DNA of 64,000 nt from Fredericiella sp963839515 (GTDB lineage: Bacteria > Chloroflexota > Anaerolineae > Caldilineales > Caldilineaceae), in the NCBI GenBank assembly GCA_963839515.1, contig CAWIVN010000013.1, positions 124,001-188,000 on the forward strand, read 5' to 3'. The notes beneath the pieces are model-generated. The model did not search any database. It was given only the letters and a program-made list of their open reading frames with translations, and was not told the DNA's origin. Below, in pieces: positions 25,710 through 34,095 of the stretch (positions are counted from its first letter, which is position 1; the number at the start of each line of letters is the position of its first letter). The position numbers were made by a program, and so were the translations under genes.

Positions 25710-27148
25710 TTTAGCACCTGCTGCAGCAGGAATGAGCGTGTGAGACTGTGAATCGAGTAGCAGCGCTCGCGCAAGCTGCCACGGCTGTCCACCAGGTTTA
25801 GCGTGACTAGTTGCTCCAGTGCATCCTGCAACTGGCCAGGCTCCAATCTGCTCATGGCGCGCAGGAATTCGATGCTCGCGCCGCTTTCGCTGGCCAATGG
25901 CATCAGCAGCAGTACCTGGCGGCCGCGCTCGTCAAGCCGATCCCAGGCGTGCCGATAAATGTGCGTGTACAACCCCTCAACCACCTTGCCTTCGGCATCG
26001 CGCAGGCTTGCCAGCACGTCGTCAAGCGTGTGCACGTGTGTCTGCCCGGCTACCAGGCGCAGCGCTAGCGGATTGCCGCCGGTGACGGCATAGATTGCTG
26101 TCAACTCGGCCTCCCCGGCCGCGGCCAGCGCCGGCAGATTGCGCGTTTGGGCTTCCCAATGAATCAACGCCATTGCATCCAGGAGGCCAAGTTCCGGCGT
26201 GCGGTAGGCAAAGACGCCTTCCACCCGGTGCAGGCTGTGGCGCGTCGTGATCAGAAACTTGCTCGGCGCAGCTAGCGCGACTAGCAGATCGAGCAGCGCA
26301 TCGACGTCGGCTACGCTCTCCAGGTTGTCCAGGACGACCAGGTGCGGCCGTGCCTTGAGTACAGCGCGCACTTGGCGCTGCCGCTCGTGGGAGGGCGGGG
26401 CGGGCGTGCCCGGGGCCGCCAACAACTGCTCGTAGAGCGCGTCGTAGAGCGCGTCGGGTGTCAGTGCCGGGCGATCGATGGCGCGCAGGGCGCCGCCGGC
26501 ATTAAACACCTGCTGCCGCGCCGTGACCCACGCCACTGCGTCCCAGGGGCCAGCGGCAGCACGCGTGCGTACTAGCCAGTCGGCTAGGGCCGTCTTACCG
26601 ATACCGCCGGCCCCGTCGACCGCCACCAGCCAAGGCGGGCCGTCCTGCTGCAACGGCACGTCGATCTGCCCTACCTGGGCGTCGATGCCAAACAGCCTGG
26701 TATAGGTAGGTGCTTCCAGGTGTGAGAGTAGGCGCTGTTGTCTGCCGCCGCGCACCTCTACTTCCTGGCTGCGCAAGAGGCTGGCAAGCCGTGCGATCGC
26801 CAGCCGCTGCTTGCGGTTGATCGTGCCCTCGACCTGCGCCAACTCGCGCGCAATGATATGCACCTCTACGCCGTCGACATAGTGACGGCGCAGGATGGCG
26901 GCCGCTTCACTGTTGGTGGCTGCAAGAGCATCGAGCAGATCGATCACAGCGCGGCGCAGAGCCGCGGCGGGCGCCAGGCCCTCGGCATGCCGCACTTGCC
27001 GCACCACCAGCAGGCTGCACAGCGGCGAATCGACCAACTCGGGATCGTTTAACTGGCGGAGTGCGCGCTGCAGCTCGCTGCGCAGCACTTCTTCATCCAG
27101 TAGTTCATCGCCTATGACGGGGGCATTGACAGATAGGTGACCGGTCAT
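25703..27148 (-). CDS. NB-ARC (STAND-type) NTPase with N-terminal HTH-like region
   Basis: This 481-residue protein has an N-terminal region (about 60-128) resembling a sigma-region-4/HTH segment (AAAILRRHYVDGVEVHIIAR, then REL..GTINRKQRLAIARL). The NTPase follows: P-loop GAGGIGKTA (180-188), Walker B HLVVLDNLE (269-277), the TTRH sensor (301-304) and the GLPL-like GGNPLAL (357-363), then a winged-helix-like region to the end. No effector domain such as TIR or nuclease is seen. STAND NTPases act as ligand-gated switches in transcription control, cell death or phage defence; the HTH suggests transcription control. It overlaps the TPR gene by seven bases. Confidence 0.8.
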   Translation of the reverse strand: MTGHLSVNAPVIGDELLDEEVLRSELQRALRQLNDPELVDSPLCSLLVVRQVRHAEGLAPAAALRRAVIDLLDALAATNSEAAAILRRHYVDGVEVHIIARELAQVEGTINRKQRLAIARLASLLRSQEVEVRGGRQQRLLSHLEAPTYTRLFGIDAQVGQIDVPLQQDGPPWLVAVDGAGGIGKTALADWLVRTRAAAGPWDAVAWVTARQQVFNAGGALRAIDRPALTPDALYDALYEQLLAAPGTPAPPSHERQRQVRAVLKARPHLVVLDNLESVADVDALLDLLVALAAPSKFLITTRHSLHRVEGVFAYRTPELGLLDAMALIHWEAQTRNLPALAAAGEAELTAIYAVTGGNPLALRLVAGQTHVHTLDDVLASLRDAEGKVVEGLYTHIYRHAWDRLDERGRQVLLLMPLASESGASIEFLRAMSRLEPGQLQDALEQLVTLNLVDSRGSLRERCYSIHSLTRSFLLQQVLKW

Positions 27149-27464
27149 AATACAAGGCTAAACAAGGGTTGCCGGCTCCGCTACAAGGCGAATCAGACCG
27201 CGATCAGGTTTCGATCAGGTTTTCGATAGGTCAACCACCGCGGCGAGCAGTATTCTATCATTATTACTCGCAATTCCCCTATGTGGCCCTCAACCCTCCT
27301 CAGCGGCGTTGCCCGCGGCGTCACTGAGGAGGCTGCCTCAAACGTGCACGATTTGACAATTCTTTAGTTAGCCACACCCGTGATAAGATGGCGCTTCACT
27401 CGCTCCCCGGCCGGATTGCGCCGTGCTTTTGCGTTTCGTGGCAATGCAGAGTCAGGACATTTTT
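27149..27464. other. Intergenic region between divergent genes, with one hairpin
   Basis: The region holds CCTCCTCAG (27295-27303) pairing with CTGAGGAGG (27324-27332), and a TTGACA at 27353-27358 without a well-spaced -10 box. No gene is seen. Confidence 0.4.
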
Positions 27465-29630
27465 ATGATCCAACCAGATCGCGTGGTTTCCACCACCTGT
27501 CCTTATTGTGGCGTCGGGTGCAACCTGCACCTCCACATTCAAGATGACTTTATCTACCGCGTGACTTCGCCGCACGATGCTGTGGTCAACCAGGGCAACC
27601 TGTGTGTCAAGGGCCGTTTCGGCTATGACTTTCTCTACCACCCCGACCGCTTGACGGCGCCCCTGATCCGGCGCACGCCTCAGCTGCCGGGCCAGCGCAC
27701 TCCGGCCACTGACCGCAGTGAGTGGCGTGAAGCATCGTGGGACGAGGCGCTCGACCTCGTGGCCGATCGATTGGTGGAGATCTACCGCCGCGATGGGCCC
27801 GACGCCATGGCCGTCTACTGCTGTGCCAAGGCTACCAACGAAGAGAACTACCTGTTGCAGAAGCTGTACCGGTCGCTCTTTCGTACGAACAATGTGGATC
27901 ACTGCACGCGGCTGTGCCACGCTGGCAGCGTGGTGGCGCTGCTCAAATCGCTGGGCACAACCGCGATGAGCAATACGGCATCGGAGGTGATCTATGCGGA
28001 CTGCTTTATCGTCACCGGCTCCAACACGACCGAGAACCACCCCATTATTGCCCTGCAGATGAAGGAGGCGGTGCGCAAATACGGAGCCAAGCTGATCGTG
28101 ATCGACCCACGACGCCTGGAACTGTGTGATTTTGCCGCGCTGTGGCTGCCGCTCAAGCCGGGCACCAATGTGCCGGTCTTTGCCGCCATGGCGCACGTGA
28201 TCCTCCAAGAAGGCTTGGTCGATATGCAGTTTGTGGCCGAGCGCACCGAAGGCTTTGAAGAGTTCCGCACATCCATGCAGAAATTCACGCCTGAGTACGC
28301 CGAGATGCTTTCGGGGGTGGATCGCCAGCTGATCGTCGAGGCGGCGCGCATGTACGCCACGGCGCAGAACGGCTCAATCTTCTGGGGCATGGGCATATCG
28401 CAACTTTCGCATGGCACGGCCAGCGCCTTGGCGTTGATCCACCTGGCGCTGCTGACCGGCCACATCGGGCGGCCCGGCACAGGACTGAACCCTTTGCGTG
28501 GGCAGAACAATGTGCAAGGCGCATCCGACGCCGGGGCGATGCCGTTTCACTATCCGGGTTACATGGAGGTTGAGCGCGACGAGAACGCCCGCCTGTGGGA
28601 AGCGGCCTGGAACGTGGAGCCAGGTGGATTGAGCCGCAAGCGCGGGCTGACCACCACCGAGATCCTGTCCCATGCACATCCCGGCGGCGTGCGCTCGCTT
28701 TACATCATGGGTGAGAATCCGGTCATGACCGAACCCAACATGACTGTGACGCGCCAGCACATGGAGCAGTTGGAGTTTTTGGTGGCGCAGGACATCTTTA
28801 TCAACGAGTCAGGCGCATATGCAGACGTGATCCTGCCGGCGGCGGCTTGGGCTGAAAAGGAAGGCACCTTCACCAACACCGACCGACGCGTGCAGCGGGT
28901 GCGCAAGGCGATTCCTGCGCGTGGGCAGGCACGTGCGGACTGGGAGATTGTAACGGACCTGGCGCAGCGTATCGAGCAGCGGCTAGGACGGCCCAATAGC
29001 GCCGGCTGGTGCTATGCATATCCCGAGCAGATCTATCGCGAGATGGCGAACGTGGCCACGAGCATGTTTGGGGGCATTCACTATGACCGCATCGAGCAGG
29101 TTGGACTGCAATACCCGGTGCCAGACGCGACGCACCCCGGCACGCCGTATCTGTTTGCCGAAACGTTCCCTTCCGGCCGCGGGCGTTTTTTCCCGCTGGA
29201 GTATGTGCCCGTGGCGGAAGAGCCGGACGAAGAGTTCCCGTATGTGCTGACGACAGGGCGGCTGCTCGAACACTGGCATGGCGGCACGATGACGCGGCAT
29301 TCGCAGCTCGACGTCCTGTACCCTGACGCATATGTCGAAGTGCATGAGATCGATGCCTTGCGCTGCAGCGTGGCCACGGGCGACGCCGTGCGGGTTTCAT
29401 CACGGCGCGGGTCGATCGTGCTGCGCGTGTTGGTGTCGCCCAAGGCAACACCGGGGGTCGTATTTATCCCTATGCATTTTGTCGAGGCGGCGGCCAACGT
29501 GCTGACGATCGACGTGCTCGACCCACAGGCGAAGATTCCCGAATTCAAGGCGTGTGCGGTCAACATCCAGATTGCCGAGGTAGACGAGGGGCTCAAATTG
29601 GCGCCGGCCGAGGTGCGTGGGCGCTACTAA
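27465..29630 (+). CDS. fdhA: Formate dehydrogenase-type molybdopterin oxidoreductase, catalytic subunit (Cys form)
   Basis: This subunit of about 721 residues oxidises formate to CO2, or acts in reverse, at a Mo/W-bis-MGD centre. The N-terminus carries the [4Fe-4S] motif CPYCGVGCNL with the fourth Cys in NLCVKG. The active-site segment is VDHCTRLCHAGSV, with Cys (not selenocysteine) as metal ligand and the following His. The C-terminal molybdopterin-dinucleotide-binding domain is present (TTGRLLEHWHGGTMTRHS). I chose ATG 27465 because AGGA lies seven bases upstream; ATG 27444 and GTG 27423 are in frame. The N-terminal ferredoxin-like extension of larger FdhA proteins is absent, and no electron-transfer or FdhD gene is adjacent. 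A nitrate reductase-like role is less likely given the Cys ligand and CHAGSV context. Confidence 0.85.
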   Translation: MIQPDRVVSTTCPYCGVGCNLHLHIQDDFIYRVTSPHDAVVNQGNLCVKGRFGYDFLYHPDRLTAPLIRRTPQLPGQRTPATDRSEWREASWDEALDLVADRLVEIYRRDGPDAMAVYCCAKATNEENYLLQKLYRSLFRTNNVDHCTRLCHAGSVVALLKSLGTTAMSNTASEVIYADCFIVTGSNTTENHPIIALQMKEAVRKYGAKLIVIDPRRLELCDFAALWLPLKPGTNVPVFAAMAHVILQEGLVDMQFVAERTEGFEEFRTSMQKFTPEYAEMLSGVDRQLIVEAARMYATAQNGSIFWGMGISQLSHGTASALALIHLALLTGHIGRPGTGLNPLRGQNNVQGASDAGAMPFHYPGYMEVERDENARLWEAAWNVEPGGLSRKRGLTTTEILSHAHPGGVRSLYIMGENPVMTEPNMTVTRQHMEQLEFLVAQDIFINESGAYADVILPAAAWAEKEGTFTNTDRRVQRVRKAIPARGQARADWEIVTDLAQRIEQRLGRPNSAGWCYAYPEQIYREMANVATSMFGGIHYDRIEQVGLQYPVPDATHPGTPYLFAETFPSGRGRFFPLEYVPVAEEPDEEFPYVLTTGRLLEHWHGGTMTRHSQLDVLYPDAYVEVHEIDALRCSVATGDAVRVSSRRGSIVLRVLVSPKATPGVVFIPMHFVEAAANVLTIDVLDPQAKIPEFKACAVNIQIAEVDEGLKLAPAEVRGRY

Positions 29631-29774
29631 ACGGCAGTAAACCGGGCCGATCCAGCAAAGTCTATTTGATATACGCCATTTGTTGTGCAAGGTTGTGAAT
29701 AAGCGCACAATTTGACCGGGCAGATTTTGTGCATATTGCACCATGTGCTACAATCGTGTCCATGTTACACTAAA

Positions 29775-29808
<34 letters not shown>

Positions 29809-29847
29809 CTCACCTCCTTCCCGCAAGGGAACCTCCACTTTCCTCCT

Positions 29848-29888
29848 GGCGGTTGGCCATCACCGGGGTAACTCGGTGATGGACCGCC
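29848..29888. terminator. Terminator-like hairpin between fdhA and phoU
   Basis: GGCGGT-TGG-CCATCACCG pairs with CGGTGATGG-ACCGCC (29848-29865 and 29874-29888), leaving a three-base bulge. It lies between convergent gene ends, with no T-run on the plus strand. Confidence 0.6.
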
Positions 29889-29912
29889 AACTCCTTCCAG
29901 ATAGTAGCTGCG

Positions 29913-30590
29913 TTATTCCGTGTCTGTGTTGATTTCTTCGAAGGTGCCGGTTACAAGGTAGACAATGCGTTCGGCGACGTTGGTCACCAGGTCGCCAAAG
30001 CGTTCCAGCTCGCGTGCGACGCGCAGCAGCTCGTAAGTGGCTTCGATCTGGGATGGGTTGTCGGTCTGGGCCATCTGTATCATGATTTTACCGAAAACCT
30101 GGGCATAGAGGGTGTCTACTTCATCGTCCTGATGGGCGATGACGCGCGCCAGATCCACATTGGCGCGGGCATAGGCCAGCAGTACCTGGTTGAGCATGCG
30201 CCCCACCATTTCGCCCATCTGTTTGAGTTCGGGCGGTCGTTCCACCAGCGGTTGTTTGATCAGGTGGGGGATGACCTTGGCGATGCCCTTGGTCTGGTCG
30301 CCCATACGTTCCAGATCCACGATGATGTTCATGGCCGTCATGATCGTGCGCAGGTCGCGTGCGGCGGGCTGCTGCGTGACGATCAGTGAGAAGCACTGCT
30401 CCTCAATTTCAAAGCGCAGGCGGTTGACGGTGCGGTCGGCGGCATAGACCTCATGTGCCTTGTCGGTACTGAGTGTGGCCAGCGCGTCCAGCGCCAGCTT
30501 GAGCTCTTCCTCGACACGACTGCCCATGAGCAGGATGCCATCGCGCAGTTCGCTCAGTTTGCGGTCGAAATGGGCCCGTACGGTGGACAT
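29913..30590 (-). CDS. phoU: Phosphate-specific transport system accessory protein PhoU
   Basis: This 225-residue all-helical protein has the two PhoU repeats, each with an acidic metal-binding segment (repeat 1 LRTIMTAMNIIVDLERMGDQ; repeat 2 LLRVARELERFGDLVTNVAERI). It damps phosphate uptake and relays the phosphate state to a PhoR-type kinase in studied bacteria. It is the last gene of the pst operon, 44 bases after pstB. No PhoR/PhoB pair is present in the window. Confidence 0.93.
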   Translation of the reverse strand: MSTVRAHFDRKLSELRDGILLMGSRVEEELKLALDALATLSTDKAHEVYAADRTVNRLRFEIEEQCFSLIVTQQPAARDLRTIMTAMNIIVDLERMGDQTKGIAKVIPHLIKQPLVERPPELKQMGEMVGRMLNQVLLAYARANVDLARVIAHQDDEVDTLYAQVFGKIMIQMAQTDNPSQIEATYELLRVARELERFGDLVTNVAERIVYLVTGTFEEINTDTE

Positions 30591-30634
30591 AGGTTCTCCT
30601 TTGGTTGCTTCGGCTGCAATGGCACACTCAGGCG

Positions 30635-31393
30635 CTAGCCGCGACGACCGGTGATGTAAGACTCGGTCAGCGACTCCTTGGGACGGCTAAACAGGTGTTC
30701 GGTCTCGCCAAACTCGATCAGTTCACCCAACCAGAAGAAGCCCGTGTAGTCGGAGGCGCGGGCCGCCTGCTGCATATTGTGCGTGACGATCACGATCGTG
30801 TACTCGTCCGACAGCCGGCGCATCAGTTCTTCCACGCTCAGGGTAGCGACCGGATCAAGAGCAGAACAAGGCTCATCCATCAAGATGACGCTCGGTCTGA
30901 CGGCGATGGTGCGGGCGATGCACAGCCGCTGCTGTTGGCCGGGGTTTAGATCCAGCGCCGAATCCTGCAGGCGGTGCTTGACTTCATTCCAAAGTGCCGC
31001 GCCTTCCAGGCTTTCACGCACGACGTTATCCAAGGCGCTGCGAGACCTGGTCATCGACAGCACACGAGGGCCAAATGCCACGTTGTCATAGATGCTTTGG
31101 GGAAATGGATTCGGGCGTTGAAAGACCATGCCTACGTGCTGGCGCAGGTCGGCGACGTCCACGTCCGGCGCATAGATGTCGCTGCCGTCGAGCAGAACCG
31201 TGCCTTCGGCACGCGTGCCGCGGATCGTGTCGTTCATGCGGTTGAGGCAGCGCAAAAATGTGGACTTGCCGCAGCCGGAGGGCCCGATCAGCGCCGTAAT
31301 GTGGTGTTCCTTGATCTCAATGTTCAGGTTCTTCAAGGCTTGAAAGCCACCATAGAAAAAGCTGAAGTCGCGTACCTCGATCTTGTTCTGCAT
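30635..31393 (-). CDS. pstB: Phosphate ABC transporter ATP-binding protein PstB (copy 1)
   Basis: I place the start at the ATG at 31391-31393 (GAGG upstream), giving 252 residues, the usual PstB length; the longer frame would run into the preceding gene. Walker A is GPSGCGKST (37-45), the Q-loop is VFQRPNPFP (Q92), Walker B is ILMDEP (D173, E174) and the H-loop is VTHN (H205). The signature motif is LNPGQ (149-153) instead of LSGGQ. It energises phosphate uptake through PstAC. It is preceded by a second, differently degenerate PstB. Confidence 0.9.
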   Translation of the reverse strand: MQNKIEVRDFSFFYGGFQALKNLNIEIKEHHITALIGPSGCGKSTFLRCLNRMNDTIRGTRAEGTVLLDGSDIYAPDVDVADLRQHVGMVFQRPNPFPQSIYDNVAFGPRVLSMTRSRSALDNVVRESLEGAALWNEVKHRLQDSALDLNPGQQQRLCIARTIAVRPSVILMDEPCSALDPVATLSVEELMRRLSDEYTIVIVTHNMQQAARASDYTGFFWLGELIEFGETEHLFSRPKESLTESYITGRRG

Positions 31394-31418
31394 ACCTCGC
31401 CCGTACTTTATGCGTGCT

Positions 31419-32240
31419 TTAGCCAAAGCGCCCTGTAATATAATCTTCCGTGCGTTGATTCTGCGGCTTGACAAACAGCTGGCGTGCCGGCCCCTCCTCC
31501 ACGATCTCGCCGTCGAGCATAAAGGCCGCCCGATCGGCGATACGCGCCGCCTGCTGCACGCTGTGTGGCACCATCACGATCGTATAGCGCTGCTTTAACT
31601 CGTACAGAGACTCTTCGACCGTGGCCGTAGACAACGGGTCGAGACCCGACGTCGGATTGTCAAGCAGCACGACTTCCGGCTCCAGCGCCAGGCTGCGCGC
31701 CATGCACAGGCGCTGCTTTTGCCCGCCTGACAGTGCAAAGGCCGAGGTGCTGAGCCGATCCTTGACCTCGTCCCACAGCGCCGCCTGCTTCAACGAACGT
31801 TCAACGCGGCCGTCCAGTTCGCTGCGGTTGCGGATGCCCGCCATGCGCAGCCCGTAGGTCAAATTATCGTAGATCGATCCGGGCAAGGGTGTCGGCACGG
31901 CAAACACCATGCTGACTCGGCGGCGCAGGTCAAACACGTCGGTTGACGCATCAAAGATATCGTGGCCGTCGACCAGCACCTCGCCTTGCCGCGTAGCCTT
32001 TTCCGAGAGATCGGACAGCCGGTTGAACAGGCGCAGCAGGGTAGTTTTACCGGCGCGCGAAGGGCCAAACAGCACAAACAGCTCACGCGGTGGAATATCG
32101 AGATTGATGTTGCGCAGCGCCTCGACCCCGTCTTCGAAGACGTAAAACAGGTTGCGCACTGAGATGATCGGCGTCGAGCCGCCGGTGGCCGGGGCTTGTG
32201 CCGCAAGTTGGTGGTTCGGCTGAGTTGCAGGTGGATTCAT
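31419..32240 (-). CDS. Divergent PstB-like ATPase (copy 2) lacking the catalytic Glu
   Basis: This 273-residue ABC ATPase has an N-terminal Pro/Ala/Gln-rich tail of about 24 residues, then a PstB-like domain. Walker A is GPSRAGKTT (59-67) and the signature LSGGQ (170-174) is intact, but the Q-loop Gln is Ala (VFAVPTPLP, A114), the catalytic Glu after Walker B is Asn (LLDNP, N195) and the H-loop reads VPHS (H226 kept). Loop lengths and IYDNLTYGLRMAG, YITGRFG match PstB. It lies between pstA and pstB copy 1. A monomeric role in ATP hydrolysis is doubtful; pairing with copy 1 is likely. Confidence 0.85.
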   Translation of the reverse strand: MNPPATQPNHQLAAQAPATGGSTPIISVRNLFYVFEDGVEALRNINLDIPPRELFVLFGPSRAGKTTLLRLFNRLSDLSEKATRQGEVLVDGHDIFDASTDVFDLRRRVSMVFAVPTPLPGSIYDNLTYGLRMAGIRNRSELDGRVERSLKQAALWDEVKDRLSTSAFALSGGQKQRLCMARSLALEPEVVLLDNPTSGLDPLSTATVEESLYELKQRYTIVMVPHSVQQAARIADRAAFMLDGEIVEEGPARQLFVKPQNQRTEDYITGRFG

Positions 32241-32270
32241 GGCTTGATTCCCTAGCCCGATTTTCCAGGC

Positions 32271-33116
32271 TTACCATTCTCGCCGCTGGCGCATGATCGA
32301 ACGCAAGACTGAGGCGGCCAGCGTCATGGTGAGCACGATTAAGAGCAGCACCAGCGCCGTGCCGTACTGCTGGCTTAGCGGCATGCCGGGTACCTGAGTA
32401 GCGATGACGTAGAGGTGATAGGGCAGCGCCATTGTCTGGTCAAAGATCGATTGGGGCAGGTCGGGCAGGTAGAAGGCCGCCACCGTGAAGAGAATGGGGG
32501 CCGTCTCGCCCGCTGCCCGGCCCAACCCCAGAATCATGCCGGTGATGATGCCGGGCAGAGCGTGCGGCAGCACCTGATGGCGAATCGTCTGCCAGTGCGA
32601 GGCGCCCAGGCTAAGGCTGACAGTGCGAAACTGCTGCGGCACCGAGAGGATAGCCTCTTCGGCCGTCGAAATCACGACGGGCATGGTCATGAGGCCCAAC
32701 GTCAGCGACCCAGCCAGGATCGAGGTGCCGAAGCCCATAAAGAGGACGAATGCCCCCAGGCCAAAGAGCCCATAGACAATCGAGGGGATGCCGGCGAGAT
32801 TGACGATGGACAGGCGAATCATGCGCGTGAGACGATTGTCCTTGGCGTATTCGGCAAGGTAAATGGCGGCACAAATGGCCAGCGGCATACACGCTATGGC
32901 GGCGCCGATGGTGAGAATCACCGTACCGACCAGGGCCGGCATGATGCCGCCCTCGGTCATGCCATTGGAAGGCGGCTGGGTCAAAAATGTCCAGCTGAGC
33001 GCCGACAGGCCCTGCCAGAAGACATATAGGATGACAAGCACGATCGGGATTACGACAATGGCGGACACGAAGGTAAACAGGGTAACGGCTATACGATGCG
33101 TTTGCTGGCGTTTCAT
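32271..33116 (-). CDS. pstA: Phosphate ABC transporter permease PstA
   Basis: This 281-residue inner-membrane protein has six hydrophobic helices, the N-terminal LSWTFLTQPPSNGMTEGGIMPALVGT segment typical of PstA and the coupling loop LSLGASHWQTIRHQVLPHALP. It pairs with PstC in the phosphate channel. Its start overlaps the pstC stop by four bases, so translation is coupled. Confidence 0.92.
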   Translation of the reverse strand: MKRQQTHRIAVTLFTFVSAIVVIPIVLVILYVFWQGLSALSWTFLTQPPSNGMTEGGIMPALVGTVILTIGAAIACMPLAICAAIYLAEYAKDNRLTRMIRLSIVNLAGIPSIVYGLFGLGAFVLFMGFGTSILAGSLTLGLMTMPVVISTAEEAILSVPQQFRTVSLSLGASHWQTIRHQVLPHALPGIITGMILGLGRAAGETAPILFTVAAFYLPDLPQSIFDQTMALPYHLYVIATQVPGMPLSQQYGTALVLLLIVLTMTLAASVLRSIMRQRREW

Positions 33117-34090
33117 AGTTTGCCTCCTCGCGTGCGGCGGCCACCGTCTTGGCCGATCAAGCGATTGGCCAGCGAGTTGATGACAAAGGTGATGACAAAT
33201 AGCACGATGCCGATGCCGAAGAGCACGTTGTAGTGGAGCGTGCCCTGCGCCACTTCACCCATCTCAGCCGCAATCGTAGCGGTCATAGTGCGCACGGGCT
33301 GGAAAAACATGCCGGGGCCGAGCGGCGGGATGTTGGCGGCGTTGCCGGTCACCATCATGACGGCCATCGTTTCGCCGATAGCGCGGCCGACGCCAAGCAT
33401 GACGGCGATCAGCATGCCTGAGCGGGCGGCGGGCACGACGACGCGCCAGATAGTCTGCCAGTGGGTGGCGCCGATGGCGAGCGAGCCGTCGCGATATTCC
33501 TTGGGTACGGCGTACAACGCATCCTCGGCAATGCTGATGATGGTCGGCAGGGACATATAGGCCAGGATCAGCGAGCCGGTGAAGGCGGTGAGGCCGGTGG
33601 GGGCGCCTAGTCCCTGAATGAGCGGCGCCAACGCCACCCAGCCGAGAAAGCCGAGGACGATGGAGGGAATGCCGGCCAGCACCTCGATGATGGGCTTGAG
33701 GATCTCGCGCTGCCATTGCGGCGCCAGTTCACCCAGGTAGATAGCTGTAATAATGCCAAGGGGCAACGCGATGACTACTGCGCCGACCGTGACCAGCAGC
33801 GAGCCGAACAATAGTGGCGCCAGGCCGAACTTGTCCTCGATGGGGTACCATTGCGTGCCAAACAACTGGCGCAAGGGGATGTCGAGAAACATCGGCAGCC
33901 CTTCACGCAGCAAGAACAGGAAGATGAGGGCAATGATGACAATGGCAGAGATGCCCGCCAACTGAATGATGCCCTCGATAATGACTTCACCCCAGCGCCG
34001 GTTGGCAGGTGCTGTTCCCGCCTTTGCGGCCCCCGCTGGGGCGGCCCCAGATGGGGCTTCGGTCTTGCGTAATTCCTCCGTCGCTGCCAT
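33113..34090 (-). CDS. pstC: Phosphate ABC transporter permease PstC
   Basis: This 325-residue inner-membrane protein has an Ala/Pro-rich cytoplasmic N-terminal tail of about 30 residues, then IIQLAGISAIVIIALIFLFL and five more helices. PstC landmarks include LFGTQWYPIEDKFGLAPLLFGS, EVLAGIPSIVLGFLGW and the coupling loop LAIGATHWQTIWRVVVPAA. It starts five bases after pstS in the same operon. Confidence 0.92.
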   Translation of the reverse strand: MAATEELRKTEAPSGAAPAGAAKAGTAPANRRWGEVIIEGIIQLAGISAIVIIALIFLFLLREGLPMFLDIPLRQLFGTQWYPIEDKFGLAPLLFGSLLVTVGAVVIALPLGIITAIYLGELAPQWQREILKPIIEVLAGIPSIVLGFLGWVALAPLIQGLGAPTGLTAFTGSLILAYMSLPTIISIAEDALYAVPKEYRDGSLAIGATHWQTIWRVVVPAARSGMLIAVMLGVGRAIGETMAVMMVTGNAANIPPLGPGMFFQPVRTMTATIAAEMGEVAQGTLHYNVLFGIGIVLFVITFVINSLANRLIGQDGGRRTRGGKL

Positions 34091-34095
34091 CTACA

